Part shown: one piece after another, positions 28,145 to 33,704 of the stretch
How the letters are laid out: every line of letters starts with the position of its first letter
Position numbering within the stretch: the first letter of the stretch is position 1
DNA from: a virus
Virus record (IMG/VR): IMGVR_UViG_3300021371_000059
Span: 1 to 33,704 of that record
Strand: one strand, 5' to 3'
DNA length: 33,704 nt
Program-made: the position numbers and the translations under genes
The notes under the pieces: model-generated
The model's database searches: none
Seen by the model: the letters and a program-made list of their open reading frames with translations, nothing else
Told to the model about the DNA's origin: nothing

Positions 28145-29146
28145 TTATCGGCTCATTAAGAAATCGACAGCAGAATCAATGGAACGCTCTTTATTGAGCC
28201 TCTGCATTGCCTGTTGCCTTGAACGACTTGCAACCTGTTGCTTAGTCTTTGGAGTTCCTGCCTTAGCCATCTTCGGAGCTTTCTTTGTGCGTTTTTTCGC
28301 ATCTGGGGCTTTTTGCTTCAGCTTGTCCATTTGCCACGCCATGTGGAGTAAATGTATTGCTCTTGCGTCTGACGCATTTGCTACTTCCTCTTCTGAGAAA
28401 CCCATTCTGTTTGCGAACTTAATTACCTCAAGTCGCTCACTATTACGCCTCTCATCATCTTGCCACTGGGGTATGCGATTTAGCATATCCTGCCTTTGCG
28501 CTTCCAGATGCTCACGCATCTTTTGCTGGTTCTCAGCGGCTTGCTCCTGAGCTATTCTCTGTTGCTCTTGCTGAATACGGACAACTTCCTGCTGGTTCTT
28601 GTCGTACTCGGCTTTCGCTAGGAATAATTCCTTCTCGGAATAACCCTGTTCTGCTAATGCTCTCCAGTCAGGCTCTGCTTGAGTTGTCTGCTGGATTTGG
28701 TTCTTCATCAACTCTAGTTGCTGTGCGTAAGCATCCCTATATTGCCTTGCTTGCTCTGCCTCTGCTTCCAGTGCTTTGCGTTGCTCGGCTAGTTCCTGCT
28801 GACGCTTTGTAAATACTGATGTCCTAGAATAACCATTCTGAAGTTCGTCAAGCGTGACCTCAAGTTCCTCACCATCTACTTTGACGGTGTATAGCTGGGG
28901 TTGCTCTTCTTCAACTTCTTCCTCGTCATACTCCTCTTCAGCATCTTCAGCTTCATAAACTTCATCTTCTTCATCAATCTCAGGCTCTTGCGAGTTATCC
29001 TCGATTTCAGCTTCCGCTTCAGTCTCCACTGGTTGAGCCATTTCTGGCTCTTGTCGCTCTTCTTGTGCCGTGTCCGTCTGGGGGCTTAGAAGGCTATCTA
29101 CTGCATCGTTTATTGAAAATCCATTCTCATTTGAGTTGTTGGACAT
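28145..29146 (-). CDS. Scaffolding protein
   Basis: 333 aa. It opens MSNNSNENGFSINDAVDSLL, then a very acidic stretch (DEEDEVYEAEDAEEEYDEEE), YTVKVDGEELEVTLDELQNG and YSRTSVFTKRQQELAEQRKA, followed by a long coiled coil rich in Glu, Gln and Ala, and a basic C-terminus (KRTKKAPKMAKAGTPKTKQQ). Acidic start, VxVDGEExxVxLxELxxGYxRxxxFTxK motif, coiled coil and basic tail is the usual layout of SU10-like and other podovirus scaffolds. The basic tail would bind the capsid protein. It lies just before the capsid gene. Confidence 0.9.
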   Translation of the reverse strand: MSNNSNENGFSINDAVDSLLSPQTDTAQEERQEPEMAQPVETEAEAEIEDNSQEPEIDEEDEVYEAEDAEEEYDEEEVEEEQPQLYTVKVDGEELEVTLDELQNGYSRTSVFTKRQQELAEQRKALEAEAEQARQYRDAYAQQLELMKNQIQQTTQAEPDWRALAEQGYSEKELFLAKAEYDKNQQEVVRIQQEQQRIAQEQAAENQQKMREHLEAQRQDMLNRIPQWQDDERRNSERLEVIKFANRMGFSEEEVANASDARAIHLLHMAWQMDKLKQKAPDAKKRTKKAPKMAKAGTPKTKQQVASRSRQQAMQRLNKERSIDSAVDFLMSR

Positions 29147-29164
29147 TTTTATATTTTCCTTTTA

Positions 29165-29440
29165 TCAAAATTTGCGGTTAGTTTTCAACCCCTCTAGGGC
29201 TGATTGAGCCAGCTTGCCATCTTCAACCGCACTTTTGAGATAATTCTTGACGGCTGAAAGGTTCTGGCACAATAAATACAATCTCTCGCGAGCTTGCGAA
29301 TCTTCCACGGCACTCTGTTTCCATGCACTTGTAAATTCACTCTCCAGATAATCAAATGCTTCTTGTAATAATTCATTGCGGAGCAGTGTCTCCGCTTTAG
29401 CTCCTCTATCAATTTTATCACGCGCTTTACCCTCATTCAT
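29165..29440 (-). CDS. Small helical protein between portal and scaffold (91 aa)
   Basis: 91 aa; the start overlaps the previous stop by 4 nt. The product reads MNEGKARDKIDRGAKAETLL, then LQEAFDYLESEFTSAWKQSA and ARERLYLLCQNLSAVKNYLK, all helical. I recall this kind of protein (AxxLLxxxLLxEAFxxLExxxxxAWxxxxxxDxxxRExLYxLxxxL) at the same place in many podoviruses, with unknown function, perhaps assembly. Two overlapping plus/minus shadow frames at the same position are not used. Confidence 0.8.
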   Translation of the reverse strand: MNEGKARDKIDRGAKAETLLRNELLQEAFDYLESEFTSAWKQSAVEDSQARERLYLLCQNLSAVKNYLKSAVEDGKLAQSALEGLKTNRKF

Positions 29441-30117
29441 ACAAGTCTCACTCTTGGCATACCATAATTAAAATCCATTGGCTGTCCAAACATCGGGGCT
29501 ACATCTAGCAAGCCTGATGGTTGGTCTAATAATGTTGGTGATGGTGTATATGTCTCATAATTAAATGCTGTTGGTACTTGGCTAGCAAATACTGGCATAC
29601 AAGCCTGAGCGTTAGCATCATAGGTGTAACCAGCAGGACACTGACCAGTAACAGGGTTTGGCGGTACAGCCTCTTCCTCTGGTCTGTCTCTCTCTGGTCT
29701 AGGCGGTGGGGCAAATGGGTTAAAATCGGGTCTGCCTGTGTAAACTTGGCTACCAAATAAACCACCGTGCGTAACCCCAACAACTCTACCAGTTCTAGGG
29801 TCTATAATTGGCTCTGAACCATCACCACCTAATAAATTCATAAGACGATTGCCTAATCTTTGAGAGCCGTAATCTTGCAATCTATCCAGCGCATAATAAT
29901 CTGATATATCAGATATTGGCTTATCTAATCTAGCTGTGGAATCAGCAATTTGTTTCTCTAATCTTTTTGTAAGAGCTTGCTTTCTTGTTAAGCCTTGTTC
30001 TGGAACACCTCTTTTTTTGCGCTCTTTCCTAGTGCGATTATATGCTTTACGCATTTCACCAGATTTATCTTCTTTAATCTGTTGCTTTAAAGTTTGTTCA
30101 TCAGGTGCAAAAACCAT
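29437..30117 (-). CDS. Pro-rich protein with chitin-binding-like Cys motif (226 aa)
   Basis: 226 aa. The N-terminal third is basic and helical (EDKSGEMRKAYNRTRKERKK). The middle has RVVGVTHGGLFGSQVYTGRP and a Pro/Glu-rich linker (FAPPPRPERDRPEEEAVPPN). A CPAGYTYDANAQACMP motif follows, like short Cys pairs in chitin-binding-type phage proteins. The C-terminus is Tyr/Pro-rich. The next ORF overlaps by 4 nt. It sits between portal and scaffold; maybe a virion protein with a folded Cys knot. No specific role can be given. Confidence 0.7.
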   Translation of the reverse strand: MVFAPDEQTLKQQIKEDKSGEMRKAYNRTRKERKKRGVPEQGLTRKQALTKRLEKQIADSTARLDKPISDISDYYALDRLQDYGSQRLGNRLMNLLGGDGSEPIIDPRTGRVVGVTHGGLFGSQVYTGRPDFNPFAPPPRPERDRPEEEAVPPNPVTGQCPAGYTYDANAQACMPVFASQVPTAFNYETYTPSPTLLDQPSGLLDVAPMFGQPMDFNYGMPRVRLV

Positions 30118-30119
30118 AT

Positions 30120-32153
30120 CTAAACCCTCGGTAAGTTAGTGCTTATTTGTGAATCAGTGACTGCCTTTGCAACCCTTAGCTCTGATTCCATCTGTAACTC
30201 TTGCTGGCGAAGTTGCATTTCCATTTGCATCTTCTCACGCTCTAGCTCTATATCAGCTAACATCTTCTCACGCTTCAGTGCCAACTCTGCCTCTGCTTGC
30301 TGTTGCTTTAACTGCATCTCAGCTTGAGCTTGCATCTGGGCTGGGTCAGGCTGTGGTGGTTGTTGAGCCGCCTGCGCCTCTGCCATTGCCATTTGCTGAG
30401 GATTGTTAAAGAACATATCCGCATCCTTGAACCCACCGACTTCAGCAATACTTCTCAAGGTGTTGACGTATTGCCCCATGGTAACCAAAGGATTGTTAGC
30501 CCCCATCTGCATAAGTATCTGCTCTTGCTTTGCCGCAATCTGCGTCAAGAAAGCAATCTTCTGCTCATCGTCAGCAGTCCCCAACCCAACTTGAACAACA
30601 ACATCAAATTCAGATGTCCACTCTCTAGGGTCAATCGGTACAAAACTATTTCTGAGCCTTACAATGCGAGGCTTGTTATCATATTTGGTCACTAGGTGCA
30701 GTAAGCCCTTAAACAAGCTCTTCACGCCTGTTTCTGCCATATTGCGGGCATAACTCTCTAACTTGACCTGTGCGCCTCTCACAGTAGCTGAAATCGCGCT
30801 AGCGGTGGTGGATTGAAGTGCATTAGCATCTAAGCCCATCGAGGCTTTGCTCATGCCAGTTCTCTGCTCCTTAATCTCATCCACATAATCCATTAGCGGT
30901 CTAACCTCACCACCAACAGGTGTGCCAGTAATCGGGCGAACAGCACCACTCTGACGAACCCTGATTATGGAGCCAGCAGTCCCATCTAGTACGTCATCGA
31001 TATTAGCCATGCCCTCTAAAACTTCCATGCGAGGCAGGGTGCTAGTGTAAACGCTGTCTAAGTATTGGCGTAGAAGGGTGGATTTAATAACTTGCAAGTC
31101 CTTGGTCATATCAAAGATAGACCGCCCGATTAATCGGTGTTGCATTAATATCGGGCTAACAACAGCAAATGGTACATGGTCAAATGGCTCATTATGTAAG
31201 ATATGATTTCCATCTGCGCCAATAGCACAAATACGTCTGCGCTCTGCAATGCCGTCACCATCAACATCGATGTTCATTATGCACTCATAGTACATAACCT
31301 CACGCAGTGTCGGGTCAGCCGCATCAATGCCTGTTGTAGCCTCAATGTCTCCGAAGCGATTGGTTCGCTCCTCGTCAACATCTAAATCAGATTCTCCAGC
31401 GTGTGCCTCTACCTCTTCACGGTCATAGCCCATAGCCACCAAATCGGATACGGTCATTGATGTTCTGTGGCAGACGAAATACGCATCTTCTAAGCTAGTT
31501 GCCCTGCGATTTACCAGAAACTCCTCTGGCGGTATGTTGGCTATCTTTATTTTGCCCTCGCGCTCAGTAATCCTAACAACAAGGTCATAGGTGCTATTAA
31601 GTGGCATAAGTTCGCCAGCTTCATCCATATATGTTTCTGTGACTATTTCTTCCTGAGAGACAATCTCAACATCTGGGTTTTGCAGTAATAGGATTAGCTC
31701 AGGCTCTGTTAAGCCGTAATACTCTTCCTGATTTACCCTTTCCTCTTCCTCATAGTAGAACTTGACCACACCAAGCCTAAACATGAGCGCATCTTTAAAC
31801 CAATCATGCAGAATACGGTAGCCCTCATTATCGTGATTGATAATGTAGTTCACATAATCGGATATCTGGTCAGCCTTCTCAACATCTTCCTCTGTTCTGG
31901 CATTGAACCGAACATACTTATCATTTGCTGTGAAAACTCGCATAAGTGACGGCATAATGGATTCCACTGTATCCGCAAACTCGGTAGATACAACGGATGA
32001 GCGACCCTCGACTTCATTGCCAAGCTCCTCGCCCATGTAATAATCCTGAGCTTGTAGCCTGTCCTCAGAATACTGGCTATCGAAATGGTTCAGCGCATCT
32101 GTAATCTCAGAGGATACAATGCTTTTTATTTTGTATTCATCCATTTCTGCCAT
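30120..32153 (-). CDS. Portal protein
   Basis: I put the start at ATG 32153, with AAGGA about 9 nt upstream; the frame opens at 32201. 677 aa, as expected for large podovirus portals. It opens MAEMDEYKIKSIVSSEITDA and has ALNHFDSQYSEDRLQAQDYY, then EGRSSVVSTEFADTVESIMP, SLMRVFTANDKYVRFNARTE and GYRILHDWFKDALMFRLGVV, all family hallmarks. It ends in a long Gln/Glu coiled coil (ELALKREKMLADIELEREKM). Twelve copies form the DNA entry ring at one head vertex, to which terminase docks and below which the adaptor binds. Confidence 0.93.
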   Translation of the reverse strand: MAEMDEYKIKSIVSSEITDALNHFDSQYSEDRLQAQDYYMGEELGNEVEGRSSVVSTEFADTVESIMPSLMRVFTANDKYVRFNARTEEDVEKADQISDYVNYIINHDNEGYRILHDWFKDALMFRLGVVKFYYEEEERVNQEEYYGLTEPELILLLQNPDVEIVSQEEIVTETYMDEAGELMPLNSTYDLVVRITEREGKIKIANIPPEEFLVNRRATSLEDAYFVCHRTSMTVSDLVAMGYDREEVEAHAGESDLDVDEERTNRFGDIEATTGIDAADPTLREVMYYECIMNIDVDGDGIAERRRICAIGADGNHILHNEPFDHVPFAVVSPILMQHRLIGRSIFDMTKDLQVIKSTLLRQYLDSVYTSTLPRMEVLEGMANIDDVLDGTAGSIIRVRQSGAVRPITGTPVGGEVRPLMDYVDEIKEQRTGMSKASMGLDANALQSTTASAISATVRGAQVKLESYARNMAETGVKSLFKGLLHLVTKYDNKPRIVRLRNSFVPIDPREWTSEFDVVVQVGLGTADDEQKIAFLTQIAAKQEQILMQMGANNPLVTMGQYVNTLRSIAEVGGFKDADMFFNNPQQMAMAEAQAAQQPPQPDPAQMQAQAEMQLKQQQAEAELALKREKMLADIELEREKMQMEMQLRQQELQMESELRVAKAVTDSQISTNLPRV

Positions 32154-32319
32154 TTGACTTTTTCCTTTTTGCCTTTGCACCGTGGATGCACTTGCACTCA
32201 TCTTGGCACATTTTTCGCGTCACGCATCTGCCACAGTTACTAAACTTCTTTACTGGCTCTTCGACTGCCACTGGCTCTACAACCCTCGGCACTCTCGGAC
32301 GCATCATTACTGTTACCAT
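32137..32319 (-). CDS. Small Cys-rich, basic protein before the portal (60 aa)
   Basis: 60 aa from ATG 32319. It starts MVTVMMRPRVPRVVEPVAVE, then has FSNCGRCVTRKMCQDECKCI with five Cys, and ends in a Lys/Arg tail (AKAKRKKSNGRNG). The Cys spacing C-x2-C-x5-C-x3-C-x-C suggests a zinc-ribbon-type or disulfide-bonded core. The gene overlaps the portal start by 17 nt. A related Cys motif occurs in the protein at 32485-32673. Function unknown. Confidence 0.65.
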   Translation of the reverse strand: MVTVMMRPRVPRVVEPVAVEEPVKKFSNCGRCVTRKMCQDECKCIHGAKAKRKKSNGRNG

Positions 32320-32320
32320 G

Positions 32321-32488
32321 TTACTCTGAATAATTTCCTAATATCTGGTTCATTACTTTTTTGCTAGGGCGCGGTTTTGGTGATTTAGTCGGCATAGCTG
32401 ATGGTGCAGGACGCATAGGGTTGCCCATCATTTCATTCATATCACCAAACTTAGGGCGCGGAGTAGGGGATTTACCTTTGTAATTCAT
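32321..32488 (-). CDS. Pro/Met-rich small basic protein (55 aa)
   Basis: ATG 32488 overlaps the upstream stop as ATGA; TAA at 32321-32323 is one base from the next ATG. The product reads MNYKGKSPTPRPKFGDMNEM, then MGNPMRPAPSAMPTKSPKPR, with repeated SPTPRP/SPKPRP elements. It is basic and probably disordered. The coupling shows it is part of the chain of small proteins that leads to the portal gene. Function unknown. Confidence 0.65.
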   Translation of the reverse strand: MNYKGKSPTPRPKFGDMNEMMGNPMRPAPSAMPTKSPKPRPSKKVMNQILGNYSE

Positions 32489-32673
32489 TTCTTGCTAGCC
32501 TTCCTTTTTTTAGCTGTGCCTGTCTTGCCAGTAGTGCCAATACCGTAAGTTGTCTTAACAGGCACTGGCTTTGGTTGTGGTAACTCAGGAGCTACCGCAC
32601 CTATCTTATACACGATACACCTGTCCTGATTCAAACACTTGGTAGGATAGGGGCAGTTTTCACATGGGGTCAT
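32485..32673 (-). CDS. Small Cys-motif protein with basic tail (62 aa)
   Basis: 62 aa starting MTPCENCPYPTKCLNQDRCI: four Cys in the first 19 residues (C-x2-C-x5-C-x5-C), then a Pro-rich linker (LPQPKPVPVKTT) and a Lys-rich end (KKRKASKK). I recall the CxxCPxPxKCxxxxxC start from uncultured marine phages near the portal gene. It starts 3 nt after the stop of the polyvalent-type gene. Could bind zinc; unknown function. Confidence 0.7.
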   Translation of the reverse strand: MTPCENCPYPTKCLNQDRCIVYKIGAVAPELPQPKPVPVKTTYGIGTTGKTGTAKKRKASKK

Positions 32674-32676
32674 TTT

Positions 32677-33704
32677 TTACTCCGATAAAAGAGAGCGTGA
32701 CATAATTGTGTCTACAAGCTCTTGGTCTACATATTGCATGGGGAGGTCTAATCTAAACTTATAGTCTTTCATGCTAGGTGTTTGCAACTCACCAGATTTT
32801 GTTTTAGCCCCCTCTAATGCTTTATAAAAATCTCTAAAAACAACTTCTTTAGGTTGAGTTTCTAATAGACCACCAACATACTGACCTCTTAATTGAGTGT
32901 CGTAAGTTGAGTGAGGATATAAAGGATTTTCTACAATAGGGTTTTCTAAATCCATTCTGGCAATGCTTCTGCCAGTTTCTCCTGCTAAAGCATCTCTAAG
33001 TTCAGAATCTGTTACAGCGTAACGAGTTTTGCCAACGTGAGGAAAGCCAGCCCTTTGAGCTTTTTGACTGTCCATAAGACGAACAAATGCTTTTCTAACT
33101 TTTGAGGGCGTAGATTGTTTTCCAAGATATTCTTGTAAATCTGGGCTATCAAGACCCACCCAATCTGGGTCTCCAGTGTAAGGCTTGTCTTTTTCAAAGC
33201 CCCTAACAACACCGCCCTCTTTCATAATTTTATCAAATTCTAATCTATTTTTAATTGGAATTTTTGAATATGGGATTTGAGCCGCTAATGCTTCTGCTGG
33301 GAATGTCGCAAAATCCACAGAATCCTTCCCCATTGCGGTGTAAATCATATTTACTGGCAAACCTAATTCTTCGGATGCTTGCTCAACTCTGTTTTTTACA
33401 TCTGATATAACACTTTGCCCAGATGCCCAAACAGCACTGTCATCAGATTGAGCCGCCTTAGCTCTCATAAAGTTGTAACCACCACCTAATTCAACAGGCG
33501 TGTCAAATTTTACATCATCAATACTTACTAACTTCTGCGCTGTTGCGCTTTGGTCACCCATCAGGGGAAACAACAAAGAACCTTGTAAATCTTCAATGGT
33601 TAAAAAGTTTTGAGGAGCTAATTCATAATCTGTAACAGTCTCAAACTGTGTATTAGATGCATAATCAGGAAATGCTATATTACCATAGCCTAGAGGGTCT
33701 TTTT
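32677..33704 (-). CDS. C-terminal part of a large phage protein (cut by the right edge)
   Basis: The frame is open from the right edge to the stop at 32677. No start is required at 33576, where an ATG-less frame begins, because the frame continues upstream with KDPLGYGNIAFPDYASNTQF. Motifs: LLFPLMGDQSATAQ, VELGGGYNFMRA, MIYTAMGKDSVDFATFPAEA, TRYAVTDSELRDALAGETGR and DLPMQYVDQELVD. I recall these as the C-terminal domain of large polyvalent-type marine phage proteins. Joined to the left-edge fragment with one shared base, it makes a 467-aa protein. Mechanism unknown. Confidence 0.7.
   Translation of the reverse strand, partial: KDPLGYGNIAFPDYASNTQFETVTDYELAPQNFLTIEDLQGSLLFPLMGDQSATAQKLVSIDDVKFDTPVELGGGYNFMRAKAAQSDDSAVWASGQSVISDVKNRVEQASEELGLPVNMIYTAMGKDSVDFATFPAEALAAQIPYSKIPIKNRLEFDKIMKEGGVVRGFEKDKPYTGDPDWVGLDSPDLQEYLGKQSTPSKVRKAFVRLMDSQKAQRAGFPHVGKTRYAVTDSELRDALAGETGRSIARMDLENPIVENPLYPHSTYDTQLRGQYVGGLLETQPKEVVFRDFYKALEGAKTKSGELQTPSMKDYKFRLDLPMQYVDQELVDTIMSRSLLSE

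Noticed and set aside
28901-29089. Plus-strand hydrophobic frame that looks like a membrane protein
   Set aside because: It is the complement of the Glu/Asp-rich scaffold N-terminus; GAA/GAG repeats read as TTC/CTT give Phe/Leu and only mimic a membrane segment.
29194-29436. Second minus-strand frame of 80 codons overlapping the 91-aa gene
   Set aside because: Out-of-frame reading of the same DNA; Arg/Trp-rich and not coupled to its neighbours, whereas the 91-aa frame resembles a known phage protein.
30139-30409. Cys/Ser-rich plus-strand frames
   Set aside because: Antisense of the Gln/Glu coiled coil at the portal C-terminus.
1-33704. CRISPR arrays, tRNA or rRNA genes, insertion sequences, integrase or attachment sites
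   Set aside because: I looked for regularly spaced repeats, cloverleaf-like segments, transposase or recombinase motifs and flanking repeats and saw none. A tRNA scan would settle the tRNA point.

Overview
The window looks like an almost complete genome of a short-tailed, tailed bacteriophage (podovirus), probably marine. Evidence seen in the sequence: small and large terminase, a large portal protein, an acidic scaffold, an SU10-type major capsid protein, an SU10-type adaptor, a beta-propeller nozzle, several large glycine/alanine-rich virion proteins, repeat-built tail fibres and a T4-type lysozyme. Many small proteins are of kinds I recall from uncultured marine phages. I see no integrase, DNA polymerase, RNA polymerase, tRNA, rRNA, insertion sequence or CRISPR array. 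The host cannot be read from the sequence. Base composition is moderate by eye, and genes are packed with ATGA, TAATG and TGATG overlaps.

Layout. (1) 6285 down to 1, minus strand: a Cro-like helix-turn-helix regulator, two PD-(D/E)XK nucleases, a winged-helix replication-initiator-like gene with 15-bp repeats beside an AT-rich stretch, terminase small and large subunits, then a chain of small basic proteins. The unit runs off the left edge inside a gene. (2) 33704 down to 12778, minus strand: enters from the right edge inside a gene, then Cys-motif small proteins, portal, scaffold, capsid, adaptor, fibres, nozzle and internal virion proteins. If the last base (T) is taken as the same base as the first (T), the genes cut at the two edges join into one open frame of 467 codons. 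Units 1 and 2 would then be one long packaging and morphogenesis unit on a circular map of 33,703 bp. (3) 6396 to 11443, plus strand: HNH nuclease, exonuclease, RAD52-like annealing protein, SSB-like protein, zinc-ribbon protein, a stand-alone DnaA domain IV-like protein, another HTH and another nuclease-like gene, then lysozyme, an EF-hand membrane protein and a holin. (4) 12683 down to 11502, minus strand: small accessory genes behind their own promoter candidate, ending at a hairpin shared with unit 3.

How it may work together (inference): the HTH protein and the divergent control region at 6286-6395 choose between the two transcription directions. The exonuclease, annealing protein and SSB-like protein make a Red-like recombination module. 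The initiator-like protein and the DnaA-like protein would recruit host replication enzymes, since no polymerase is present. The late unit packages DNA by TerS/TerL into SU10-like heads, with receptor binding by a fibre carrying three copies of one binding module plus a terminal lectin-like domain.

The features most worth a second look are the repeat plus AT-rich stretch inside the initiator gene, the solo DnaA-type DNA-binding protein, the EF-hand two-helix protein inside the lysis cassette, the lysozyme with Cys at the T4 Asp20 position, and three AT-rich palindromes at transcription control points.
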